Source: Burkholderia sp. 9120 (GTDB taxonomy: Bacteria > Pseudomonadota > Gammaproteobacteria > Burkholderiales > Burkholderiaceae). From it: a stretch of 64,000 bases of DNA. The first letter of the stretch is position 1; each line of letters starts with the position of its first letter. The notes under the pieces are model-generated. The model saw only the letters and a program-made list of their open reading frames with translations. It had not been told where the DNA came from and searched no databases. The translations under genes and the position numbers were made by a program. Shown piece by piece: positions 9,001-16,340 of this stretch. The stretch lies in the NCBI RefSeq assembly GCF_000745015.1, contig NZ_JQNA01000001.1:496001-560000 (forward strand), in the 5' to 3' direction.

Positions 9001-10050
9001 AAGAATCATGAACGATCGCGTAGCCCTGCGTTTTTTGATTTCCTCGGTCAGCAGCATGGCCATCGAATAGGCCTCTTCGCCCGTTGCGCAGCCCGGCACC
9101 CATACGCGAATCGGATGCTCGCTCTCTGGCTCCTCCAGAAGTGCGGTCAGAACGCGTTCAGACAACGCGGTCCAGGCTTCTGGGTCGCGGAAGAACTCTG
9201 TCACCCCAATCATCATGTCCAGGCTCAGCGCCTGAGCCTCCTCGACCGAGGCTTTCAGGACGTCGCAATACGCGTCCAGGCTGTCGAGCCGGTTGACCGC
9301 CATGCGACGGGCAATACGACGTTGAAGCGTCCCCCGTTTGTAGCCCCTGAAGTCCGATCCGGCCGCGGCCAGTGCTCTGAGCACTGGCTCGAGATCAAGC
9401 GGCTGCGATGGATCAATGGCGGTTCGAGGCATCCCGCCTGCGGAACGTCTGATGTAATCAAACAGCGCAGCCGGCATGTCTTCGACCGGGAGCACATAGT
9501 CCACCAGACCTGTTGCGACTGCATGGCTGGGCATTGTGCTATGTTCGGCCGTTTCCGGCATTTGCGCCATCACCATACCGCCCTCGGCCTTGATCGCTCT
9601 AAGGCCCGCCGAGCCGTCAGCATTCGCGCCGGTGAGCACAATCCCGACGGCGCGGTCGTGCTGGTCGGCGGCCAGCGACGTAAAGAATCCGTCGATCGGC
9701 ATGGGGATTGCTGGACGATCAACGGCGGCCCGCAGCCTGAACGTGCCTTGTTCGATAAGCACAGACATCTTCGGCGGGATAACGTACACATGCCCCGCGC
9801 GCAGTATTGCGCCATCCTCGATGGCTGACACAGACAAGTGCGTGTCTTTGGCCAGCAATCCCGGCAGATGGCTCTCGGAACCCGGAGCCAGGTGCACCAC
9901 GATCACGAAGGCAACGTCACCGGGAATTTCGGCAGCCGCCTTGAAAAACAGACTCAACGCGCGGAGGCCCCCGGCCGATGCCCCGATCGCGACTATCCGG
10001 GGAGCGACGACGAGCCCGAGCGCCGTAGAGGGTTTAATGGAATCATTCAT
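6013..10050 (-). CDS. CheB-CheR-PAS hybrid histidine kinase with C-terminal receiver
   Basis: About 1345 residues. Domain order is: CheB methylesterase (about 15-200; triad S25 in GASAGG, H53, D145), CheR methyltransferase (about 215-470), a long heptad-rich coiled coil (about 640-730), two PAS domains (about 740-985), HisKA with the HELRNP motif near 1000, HATPase, and a receiver (about 1225-1345) with the phospho-acceptor in LLDIGLPDMDG. No transmembrane segment is seen. Such fusions occur in Proteobacteria outside chemotaxis operons and their outputs are mostly unknown. The ATG at 10050 (MNDSIK) is preferred over an in-frame start 132 bp upstream that would add an arginine-rich leader. It diverges from the Crp-type gene. 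Confidence 0.9.
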   Translation of the reverse strand: MNDSIKPSTALGLVVAPRIVAIGASAGGLRALSLFFKAAAEIPGDVAFVIVVHLAPGSESHLPGLLAKDTHLSVSAIEDGAILRAGHVYVIPPKMSVLIEQGTFRLRAAVDRPAIPMPIDGFFTSLAADQHDRAVGIVLTGANADGSAGLRAIKAEGGMVMAQMPETAEHSTMPSHAVATGLVDYVLPVEDMPAALFDYIRRSAGGMPRTAIDPSQPLDLEPVLRALAAAGSDFRGYKRGTLQRRIARRMAVNRLDSLDAYCDVLKASVEEAQALSLDMMIGVTEFFRDPEAWTALSERVLTALLEEPESEHPIRVWVPGCATGEEAYSMAMLLTEEIKKRRATRSFMILASDVNRVALAHARQGVYSASVASLVGEARLDRFFQPHNDGFQIRQELRETVLFTPQNLIADPPFSRVDLISCRNLLIYLEPEAQQRVFELFHFALNPKRYLFLGRSESTDPDSTQFQEVSRAWRIYQRSPILAVAPTAYRFSARTARREEFPPASRVGARSKGYAELVNATLLEEHHAASVLINSAHQVLYVSGATDEYLTQPAGEPTGNILDMAREGLRLKLRIVLRRAIQDQAGSPVSEVVADGGAPAVKITVTRPFDTTHAGKALLVIFARLPTAERPALTAPSGADSDLWHLESELRTTQVELGSTIEELEESNSELRVSNEEILSMNEELRSANEELETSKEELQAVNEQLNVVNAQLEQKVHQLEVLNEDVTNLLASTEIATLLLDRQGLIKRYTPSAVRILGLAPPDIGRKIVEVLGNPLGNALSSEVDRILMGVDQQIEKELKTATAEWYVRRVTPYITVHGTPPSGVVVTWTDITHLKLSDEHARRLAAVVQDSNDAVTVFDLKGRFLAWNKAASAMYGYSESEALRMTVSDLMPHGARQDHIDFVRHAEHNEALHSYETQRMTKSGRVVDIWLTLSVLTDDGGHAIAVASTERDLVNRSVSNAHLRERAEQLAVADRRKNEFLATLGHELRNPLAALVSAGNLLVSETAAVTQKDWAAGAIQRQGRAMMHLVNDMLDIARITSGSIELNRQTVPLKTIIQSAIEVCQPIIDERRHTLSVSLPEEPIWLNADPTRLSQVIENIVINAAKYTAFGGSIQLRATRTAFRLSLSIKDNGRGIPPSMLGSLFDIFVQGPASDGQRQNGLGVGLSVVRRLVELHSGTVRVISDGKTGSEFIVDLPIDPGTPPEKRGDFPSAAAAALPGRILIIDDNADASQALAMILANDGHQVENCLDGVSGLSKVATFSPDVVLLDIGLPDMDGYEVARRLRESSSNRNVILVAITGYGLPTDRLRSAEAGFDYHLTKPVDYEALIRLISAGTQGASRA

Positions 10051-10319
10051 GGCGCACCGCTCAAGACTTCTGGAGCGCCAGTGTAGCGCTATTACATCGC
10101 CACTGATCGAACTTCCGATGGAGAGGTATTTCAACCTCGGTGGCGGACGTCGCATACGGACCACGCGAAAACGCGTTGGCACGAATGGGGACGTACGACG
10201 GATATGTTTACAGTACCGTTTGGCAAGGCTGCAGTTATCCGTATCGACGTGTCACGCACCGCACTTGAACAGGTGGGCGGGGAATACAGTTTCCCGACTG
10301 TCCGTGAGGGATGTAATCA

Positions 10320-11039
10320 ATGTTGAAGGAAGATCATCGAAACGGCAATCACCTGCTCGCGGTGTTGGACGAGCCGGAGTGGGCTCGCGTCGCGCCGCAT
10401 CTGGTGCCGGTGGACCTGTCGTTGGGGCAGGTCATCTACGAGGCTGGCGACCAGCTTCAGCACGTCTATTTTCCCGCAACATCCATCGTTTCGCTGCTGT
10501 ACGTATTGGAGAGCGGCGCATCCGCGGAAATTGCCATCGTGGGCAACGAAGGGATCGTCGGCATCGCGCTCTTCATGGGCGGTGAAACGATGCCAAACCG
10601 CGCAGTTGTCCAAAGCGCCGGACGCACGTATCGAATGAGTGCCGATGTCCTGAAAGAAGAGTTCTATCGTGCGGGGGCGATGCAACGCCTGTTGCTGCGC
10701 TATACACAGGCATTGATCACGCAGATGGCGCAGACCGCCGTGTGCAACCGGCATCACTCAATCGACCAGCAACTCTGTCGGTGGCTGCTGCTTAGCATGG
10801 ACCGGCTGCCGACGAACGAACTGACGATGACGCAGGAATTAATCGCCAACATGCTCGGCGTCCGGCGAGCCGGTGTGACGGAAGCGGCGTTGAAACTGCA
10901 GGACGCCGGGCTGATCCGCTACGGCTATGGCCGTATCGAGGTGCTGGACCGACCCGGACTTGAAAAGCGCGTTTGCGAGTGCTATCGCGTTGTCAGGAAA
11001 GAGTGCGAAAGACTGCTGCCTGATCTGAAGCGGGTATGA
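10320..11039 (+). CDS. Crp/Fnr-family transcriptional regulator
   Basis: A 239-residue regulator. An N-terminal cyclic-nucleotide-binding beta-roll (about 30-130) is followed by a C-terminal winged helix-turn-helix (about 165-215, around TMTQELIANMLGVRRAGVTEA). The beta-roll lacks an obvious cAMP phosphate-binding RxS motif, and there is no N-terminal cysteine cluster as in Fnr, so the ligand is unclear. It belongs to the subgroup often found next to sensor kinases and stress genes in Burkholderiaceae. It shares a 269-bp divergent intergenic region with the CheB/CheR hybrid kinase, so mutual regulation is plausible. Confidence 0.85.
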   Translation: MLKEDHRNGNHLLAVLDEPEWARVAPHLVPVDLSLGQVIYEAGDQLQHVYFPATSIVSLLYVLESGASAEIAIVGNEGIVGIALFMGGETMPNRAVVQSAGRTYRMSADVLKEEFYRAGAMQRLLLRYTQALITQMAQTAVCNRHHSIDQQLCRWLLLSMDRLPTNELTMTQELIANMLGVRRAGVTEAALKLQDAGLIRYGYGRIEVLDRPGLEKRVCECYRVVRKECERLLPDLKRV

Positions 11040-11145
11040 CAGCCTGCAAATGCATTTGGGATGTAGGTGTGCGGCGGCGGGCAGCATTCCACCCCGGCAA
11101 CGCGCTGTTTTGACCCAGTCCGTCACCGCCGATTGCAGCCGGTAG

Positions 11146-12342
11146 TCACGCGTATTGGCGAAGACGCAACGAAAATTCTTCAAGTGCACGGCTGTCGCTG
11201 TGCTCCGCACGATGACACCATTCCTGTAACTGGCGGAGCAACTGCTCGCGAGATCGGTTCGAGCGCTCCCACATTGCCGCGAGTTCGGCATGCAGCTGGA
11301 CGTAGATGTCCAGCTTCCGATTCCGGATGCCGATGTCCGCCGTCCATGCTGGATCGCCGTATTCTTGCGACAGGTAGACGGTGCGAAACCTGCTTCTCGC
11401 TTCGCGCAAGAGTCGCGACTTTTCGGAAGTGCTGATGAGCGTCATCCGTGTGAGTTCTTGGCGGTATGCCTGTTCAGCAGTCCGCGCGTAGCGCGCCATC
11501 ACCTCATGCCGGTGGGCCAGTACGGCCTGAAGCGTGCTGTCGTCGAGTACCATCCTGCCTTTGACTAGGCGGGGCGTGCGCGCGACGTGTCTTATCGTCG
11601 CCAGTCCCAGCGCAGAGAGGATGCGGATATACATCCAGCCGATGTCGAACTCGTACCACCGGCTCGACAGCCTCGCGGATGTCGCATAAGCATGGTGATT
11701 GTTGTGCAGTTCTTCGCCGCCAATCAAGATGCCAAGAGGAATGACGTTCGTGCTGGCGTCAGCGCAACCAAAGTTGCGGTAACCGAGAAAATGGCCGACG
11801 CCGTTGACCGCGCCGCCTGCCCAGAAGGGAATCCAGACCATCTGCACGGCCCAGACCGTCACGCCGAGGACACCGAATAGCGCAACGTCGATCACGATCA
11901 GCAAGCTGATACCGAGATCTGGGTACTTCGAATAGAGGTTGCGTTCCATCCAGTCGTTCGGCGCGCCATGGCCGAACCTGCGCAGCGTCTCTTCGTTCCT
12001 CACTTCGGCGCGATAGAGTTCAGCGCCGCCGAACAGGACTTTCCCCACGCCACGGACCTGTGGACTGTGGGGGTCTTCGGATGTTTCGCACTTCGCGTGG
12101 TGCTTGCGATGAATCGCGGCCCATGGCCCGGTCAGAATGCCCGTTGTCATCCACAACCAGAATCGGAAAAAATGGCTCGCAATGGGATGCAGATTGAGCG
12201 CATGGTGCGCCTGACAGCGATGAAGGTAGACAGTCACGCTGATAATCGTGACATGCGTCAGGATCAGCGTCACCAGCACAATCTGCCACCACTGCAGTGC
12301 CACGATACCGTGGGAAAGGAATGCGCTGAACGGGGTAAACAA
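11146..12342 (-). CDS. Acyl-CoA / fatty-acid delta-9 desaturase
   Basis: A 398-residue membrane desaturase that introduces a cis double bond into acyl chains using a di-iron centre. The three histidine boxes are present: H41-RCQAHH47, H78-RKHH82 and H213-NNHH217. About four hydrophobic segments lie between them. The C-terminal 130 residues form a charged, helical extension longer than in a minimal desaturase. The gene starts 54 bp downstream of a tiny membrane-protein gene on the same strand. Membrane-fluidity adjustment under cold or stress is the usual role; the nearby Crp-type regulator is a candidate controller, by inference only. Confidence 0.9.
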   Translation of the reverse strand: MFTPFSAFLSHGIVALQWWQIVLVTLILTHVTIISVTVYLHRCQAHHALNLHPIASHFFRFWLWMTTGILTGPWAAIHRKHHAKCETSEDPHSPQVRGVGKVLFGGAELYRAEVRNEETLRRFGHGAPNDWMERNLYSKYPDLGISLLIVIDVALFGVLGVTVWAVQMVWIPFWAGGAVNGVGHFLGYRNFGCADASTNVIPLGILIGGEELHNNHHAYATSARLSSRWYEFDIGWMYIRILSALGLATIRHVARTPRLVKGRMVLDDSTLQAVLAHRHEVMARYARTAEQAYRQELTRMTLISTSEKSRLLREARSRFRTVYLSQEYGDPAWTADIGIRNRKLDIYVQLHAELAAMWERSNRSREQLLRQLQEWCHRAEHSDSRALEEFSLRLRQYA

Positions 12343-12395
12343 AATGACCTTCTTCGCAAAGATTACGCTAGGAGGAAATGGGCCGCCCCTGCCAA

Positions 12396-12530
12396 CTACT
12401 CAGGAAGTTGCTTTGTTGCCATAGCTTTCACGCGCTGTTGCAAAGTGGCAGTGCCCGGGTGCCTCATCGCCCAGAAATCAAGCGATGCAAAAACGAACGC
12501 GGTGAGAAGAAACAGTGTAAGTGGATTCAT
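12396..12530 (-). CDS. Small single-pass membrane protein, unknown
   Basis: A possible 44-residue protein (MNPLTLFLLTAFVFASLDF...) with one hydrophobic helix over residues 3-20 and a basic C-terminus. The ATG at 12530 is chosen because the hydrophobic segment begins there; longer in-frame starts give a low-complexity leader. It ends 54 bp before the desaturase start on the same strand, so co-transcription is likely. No family is recognised. It may be a small desaturase partner, or not a gene. Confidence 0.4.
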   Translation of the reverse strand: MNPLTLFLLTAFVFASLDFWAMRHPGTATLQQRVKAMATKQLPE

Positions 12531-12709
12531 GACTGCTGCCCCGTGGGTCGGCGGCCCAGCGCACTTGACAATCTGCGTCGGGCATTTGTTAGTGATACGA
12601 CCATCGCACGATGTTGCCGTGGTCGATTGAGTTGAGGTTACGGGCAAGCACGGAGGAAGTCTGTACGGCCGCGTACCGGGATGGAAAACCATGATGTGAG
12701 TGTTCGACT

Positions 12710-13269
12710 CAAAATTTCTTCAAACATGACGACCCGTCGATCGCTTTTCCCTCGCGGAGCAGATCAAGGCCAGGATTGATAACATCTAGCGCCAGACGGC
12801 CGGTAAGTAGTCTGTCGACCGGCAGCGTCCCCGCATGTGAAGATCGATGCATGGCAAACGTCGCGAGCCGGCATGCACGTACCGATTTAGCTGCCCTTTA
12901 GTGTGTGCTCTTCGGTAACCAGACTTACTGCCGGAACAGGCCAAAGCTCGGTAGACGGCGGCAAGGCCGCGGTTACCGTCATCCCACCGCAACAGGTAAT
13001 AAGGTAAGCGAGGTCCAACACGCGAATAGCGCCAGCGAATTCGAAGGCGAACTCGACGCCACCGAACCCATTGCCCGAATCTACTCGACGGGGGCATCGC
13101 GAACTGTGTTGAACGCGTGAGTGGCGCAAAACGCGTGCGCCTGCTTCAGTTTTGCATCGGACAGGTCGACCGCGATGATCTCGCGAGCGCCGGCCGCTTG
13201 CGCCAATAAGGGGTGCCGGCCCCCCTCCTCTATGACCAAGCCACCAACGCGGGCTTGCGCCATATTCAC
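12710..13269 (-). pseudogene. Remnant of zinc-dependent alcohol dehydrogenase
   Basis: Pieces of a medium-chain zinc alcohol dehydrogenase C-terminal half appear in three frames. First comes a Rossmann segment (AGAREIIAVDLSDAKLKQAHAF), then a piece with EFAFEFAGAIRVLDLAYLI and TVTAALPPSTELWPVPAVSL ending in HTLKGS. The end is LPVDRLLTGRLALDVINPGL with KKF at the terminus. In intact relatives these segments are contiguous. The N-terminal half with the zinc ligands is missing, and frameshifts and a stop break the rest, so the product is not functional. It abuts the left side of the prophage. Confidence 0.75.
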
Positions 13270-13513
13270 CGCTGCGCCAATGATTCACTCTCGGCGTTTG
13301 ATGTCTTCTAGGATACCGAATACTCCGCATCCACGACGACTTTTTAAACAGAATCGCCCCCCGAACGGCCATTCAGATTACCGCGACGACGCACGCGCTC
13401 GCAAATTGCATACAACCTATCAGGCTCTAAAATCCCCCACAACGCGAGAACCTTTTAGCGCTGTCTTAATCTGTCTTTTTTTCGCTCAACACAAGCCTCG
13501 AGCACAGTTTCGA

Positions 13514-14305
13514 TCAGAATAGGCTCGTCGGCTGCGCCGCGTCGTCCCAACTAAATATAATTACCTCCTTACGCACGGCCTCACGACCGCCGCCACCAAC
13601 GGTGTATTTGATATCGACAGTCTCGATGTGAAAACCTTCGAACGCTCGCCGGATATCCGGATGGTCGTTCAGACTGACGATCGCCCTACCCTTGATCGTC
13701 CGCAGCCTCCGCGCCATCTCTTCATATTCGCTGAACGCGAAAGGCACGCCGTAGCCTTCCGTTTCGAAGTACGGCGGGTCGAGATAAAAGAGCGTGTGCG
13801 GCCGGTCGTACCGGTCGATGCACTGCTTCCAGTCGAGATTCTCGATATACGCATTCGACAGCCGCAAATGTGCGGCCGAGAGGTTTTCTTCGAGCCGCAA
13901 TAAGTTCAGCCCCGGTGGGGTTGTTGTTGCAGTGCCGAACGACTGCCCTTCGACCTTACCACCGAAACAGTTCTGCTGCAGGTAATAGAACCGCGCCGCG
14001 CGGTGGATATCGGTGAGGGTTTCCGGGACCGTGTCCTGCAGCCATCTGAAAACCTGCCGGCTCGTGAGGGCCCATTTGAACGTGCGCACGAATTCCTCCA
14101 GATGATGCTGCACGACGCGGTACAGATTGACCAGTTCGCCGTTGATATCATTGATGACCTCGACCTTCGCCGGCGGTCGCATGAAATAAAGCGCTGCGCC
14201 GCCCGCGAATACTTCGACGTAGCACTCGTGTGCCGGGAAACGGGGAATGAGGTGGTCTGCGAGACGACGTTTGCCGCCGATCCAGGGAATGATGGGAGTT
14301 GCCAT
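13514..14305 (-). CDS. dam: Phage DNA adenine methyltransferase (D12 class, Dam-like)
   Basis: A 263-residue N6-adenine methyltransferase. The AdoMet motif PWIGGKRRL is at residues 7-15, FAGGAA follows at about 33, and catalytic DPPY is at 176-179. It belongs to the class that usually modifies GATC, but specificity is not proved by sequence. The ATG at 14305 is chosen because the conserved domain starts immediately after it. No clear Shine-Dalgarno precedes it; instead a branched RNA element sits 34 nt upstream. As the last phage gene with no restriction partner, it likely protects phage DNA or alters host gene expression. Confidence 0.85.
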   Translation of the reverse strand: MATPIIPWIGGKRRLADHLIPRFPAHECYVEVFAGGAALYFMRPPAKVEVINDINGELVNLYRVVQHHLEEFVRTFKWALTSRQVFRWLQDTVPETLTDIHRAARFYYLQQNCFGGKVEGQSFGTATTTPPGLNLLRLEENLSAAHLRLSNAYIENLDWKQCIDRYDRPHTLFYLDPPYFETEGYGVPFAFSEYEEMARRLRTIKGRAIVSLNDHPDIRRAFEGFHIETVDIKYTVGGGGREAVRKEVIIFSWDDAAQPTSLF

Positions 14306-14338
14306 GGTGAAAGCCGTTTTTAAACCTGGTGTAGAATC

Positions 14339-14407
14339 CCGGCCGCCTACCGGTAGGTAGCAGGGCCCTGGCTGATTCACTGGCACAAGCAGTGGAAAGG
14401 CGGCCGG
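14339..14407 (-). ncRNA. Branched structured RNA, C4-antisense-RNA-like
   Basis: CCGGCCGCCT (14339-14348) pairs perfectly with AGGCGGCCGG (14398-14407) and encloses smaller pairings. These are the palindrome CCTACCGGTAGG (14346-14357), the palindrome CAGGGCCCTG (14361-14370), and CACTG (14378-14382) with CAGTG (14390-14394). Such a closed multibranch element upstream of an early phage gene resembles the C4 antisense RNA family of phages P1/P7 and relatives, which controls a downstream gene. The minus strand is inferred because dam lies downstream on it. The structure is seen directly; the family assignment is recalled, not tested. Confidence 0.5.
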
Positions 14408-14478
14408 AAGGATGCGCTAACATCCACCCGGTCGCCCTGTTTCTTCCCGTACGTGCTGAAGCTCGCACGGATCGATTA

Positions 14479-14489
14479 AAAGTTACTTT
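14479..14489. repeat. AAAGTNACTTT palindrome, copy 1
   Basis: AAAGTTACTTT overlaps the end of the holin-like gene and is followed on the plus strand by GCGGCGCGAC. It is one of four exact copies, all within the prophage. Confidence 0.6.
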
Positions 14490-15151
14490 GCGGCGCGACT
14501 CGCAGGCCGAGCTATCGCTGCGGCCTGCTGCCCCGGCGATGTGCCGGGGTCCCGCGCCGACACGATCGTGTCCGGCGACACAGCGAACTGGGTAATGGCA
14601 GCAGCCTGCCGGTCAGCACGTGACGAAGAACCGAAGAAATACTCCTTCGAGCCCAGCACCATCGCGATCAGGATGCCGAATAGCGTATCGAGCGCACGCA
14701 TCACGCTGTCGTCTACCCGAACCTGCTGCGCCGCGAGCAGGAATTCCAGACCAATCACGCCGAACAACGCCACCGTGTACATATAGGCGAGATTGCGCGC
14801 AGTGTGATCGTGCTCGGTCGCCGCGAAATTCCGCGCGCTCGCGCGGTCGTCGGCCGCAACCTTATCGGCCTGCACCTGAATGCCGGCCATATTCTCCGCG
14901 TGCGTAAAACCGGCCTGCCGCATTTTCAGGGCAAACTCGTCGTCGGCCTGCCGCAACGCCAGCAACTGCTCAGGCGTCATCTGCTGGCCAGGTTGCTGGC
15001 CACCGAGCGCCGTCGTCACCGCGTCCACCGACGCGTCGGACAGATCGAGCGTGCCGGCGATGGTCGTTGCCGCCATCGCGGCAATACCTGGCACCCCGCC
15101 CGTCAGCGCCGTGACCAGCCACGGTGCAACTGTTTTCAGAAATTCCATCAT
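14483..15151 (-). CDS. Phage holin-like membrane protein
   Basis: About 222 residues. There is a hydrophobic N-terminal stretch (WLVTALTGGVPGIAAMAATTIAG), a hydrophilic helical middle and two adjacent C-terminal membrane segments (NLAYMYTVALFGVIGLEFLL and LFGILIAMVLGSKEYFFG). This resembles the three-helix holin group of phages and gene transfer agents. Holins permeabilise the inner membrane so the endolysin can reach peptidoglycan. Its ATG-ATG start overlaps the stop of the endolysin gene, indicating translational coupling within the lysis cassette. Confidence 0.7.
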   Translation of the reverse strand: MMEFLKTVAPWLVTALTGGVPGIAAMAATTIAGTLDLSDASVDAVTTALGGQQPGQQMTPEQLLALRQADDEFALKMRQAGFTHAENMAGIQVQADKVAADDRASARNFAATEHDHTARNLAYMYTVALFGVIGLEFLLAAQQVRVDDSVMRALDTLFGILIAMVLGSKEYFFGSSSRADRQAAAITQFAVSPDTIVSARDPGTSPGQQAAAIARPASRAAK

Positions 15152-15732
15152 GCGCTCACCCCGAATTCACGGCCGAATTCGCGCCCGAATGCCCGATTGA
15201 GTTGCCAGCCGTATTCGAACGTTTCGTTGTCCGGACGCTTCTCGGCCAGCTCGATGTAGTAGACCGACTGCTGCGCGGCAATCATCCCCATCAGCACGCG
15301 ATGACCGTCGACACCACGTGTCGCGAGAAACGACTTGAGCGCGGTAAGCGTCATCGCACCGACGCCGCCATCGACCGCGATATCGGCGAATGATCGACCG
15401 TTCTGGTTCAAGACGTTGAGCGCCCGTTGCAGGAACCGCACGCCAGTGGTCTGCCCGCAGTTCACGCCGATATCGAACAGCTTCTCCGCGAGCGCCGTCG
15501 ACACCGCGTCGACGAGATCAAATTTCGGCTGCAGCCAGTAGCGGCTACGATAGATCTGCGCGGCAACCGCGCGCGGCATGTCGCGCATCGCGCCCACGTA
15601 GCCAAACGCGCGCGCGACGGCCATTGTGACGCCCCACATCGTCTCGCCGCCGGCGTCGGCCGGATTGTTCGAATACAGGCCTTCGCGTCCGATCAGCGCG
15701 TCGATCTTCTGGTCAACTGTTGTCACACTCAT
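15148..15732 (-). CDS. Phage endolysin, GH108-type N-acetylmuramidase
   Basis: A 194-residue muramidase. The N-terminal glycoside hydrolase 108 signature includes REGLYSNNPADAGGETMWGV, with E17 the predicted catalytic glutamate. A C-terminal peptidoglycan-binding-like domain covers about residues 95-190. It has no signal peptide, so release depends on the holin. A short tandem GREFGREFG occurs at the C-terminus. Its start overlaps the stop of the upstream membrane-protein gene, so three lysis genes are translated as a coupled set. Confidence 0.85.
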   Translation of the reverse strand: MSVTTVDQKIDALIGREGLYSNNPADAGGETMWGVTMAVARAFGYVGAMRDMPRAVAAQIYRSRYWLQPKFDLVDAVSTALAEKLFDIGVNCGQTTGVRFLQRALNVLNQNGRSFADIAVDGGVGAMTLTALKSFLATRGVDGHRVLMGMIAAQQSVYYIELAEKRPDNETFEYGWQLNRAFGREFGREFGVSA

Positions 15733-16196
15733 TGCCTGCTCCCGTCTGTTCTGGATAATGTTTTCTCAAGTTCCTCGATCCGTTGCTGCTGCAGCCGGTT
15801 GAGGATGTCGCCCTCGTTGACGTGCGTGAACACCCACACGATCGAGCCCACGAGGAAGGTCTGCACCACGCCGAGCACAACGCCCAGCACCCACATCGCG
15901 CCGCGTGCGGTGTTCTTCATTGCGGCCACCCGGTCAGCGACGCCGTCGATCTGCGCGCCCAGCTCATCCCCCAGCTCTTCGCGCTCCGCTCGGCCGGCGT
16001 CGACGCGCACCCACAGCAGCTCGATGTCCTTGCGTGCGTTCTGGTTATGAATCGACATCTCGGCAATCGCCCGGTCGAGTGCCGCGACCGGTTTAACGGA
16101 GAGCTTGATGTCCTCCACGCTCGCCGCGACGTTGCGCAACTGCTCGCCGAAGCGCGCGATCTGCACCACCAGATCGCCGTTTTGCTGGTCACCCAT
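15729..16196 (-). CDS. Coiled-coil membrane protein of lysis cassette
   Basis: A 155-residue protein with a long N-terminal helical, coiled-coil-prone region (about 1-95), one transmembrane helix (about 98-122, MWVLGVVLGVVQTFLVGSIVWVF) and a short charged tail. It is the first gene of the lysis cassette, after a strong intrinsic terminator, and overlaps the endolysin start by 4 bp. Position suggests an accessory holin, antiholin or spanin-like role. It lacks the lipobox or paired i-/o-spanin arrangement, so the function is uncertain. Confidence 0.6.
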   Translation of the reverse strand: MGDQQNGDLVVQIARFGEQLRNVAASVEDIKLSVKPVAALDRAIAEMSIHNQNARKDIELLWVRVDAGRAEREELGDELGAQIDGVADRVAAMKNTARGAMWVLGVVLGVVQTFLVGSIVWVFTHVNEGDILNRLQQQRIEELEKTLSRTDGSRQ

Positions 16197-16211
16197 CGGC
16201 CCCGTCCGTTC

Positions 16212-16250
16212 AAAATAAAAAAACCGCCCTTCAGCTCACCTGAGGGCGGT
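16212..16250 (-). terminator. Strong intrinsic terminator between tail gene D and lysis cassette
   Basis: On the minus strand, ACCGCCCTCAG pairs with CTGAAGGGCGGT (one bulged A) and is followed directly by seven T residues. It lies between the gpD homologue and the lysis genes within the late transcription unit, so read-through or antitermination would be needed for lysis gene expression unless a second promoter exists. Confidence 0.75.
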
Positions 16251-16340
16251 TCGTTGTTGCGTTGTGCTGTGTTGCGTCGCGCCAGCCGATCAGGCGTCGC
16301 GATCGCATGTGCGTTCAGCCTGTGCGGTCACAGGGCGGTT

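Noticed and set aside
9536..10585. Long plus-strand open frame antisense to the hybrid kinase
   Set aside because: It is the complement of a well-supported multi-domain gene and has low-complexity composition.
13260..13513. tRNA or integration target gene at the left prophage end
   Set aside because: No cloverleaf or conserved T-loop sequence could be found at either prophage end.
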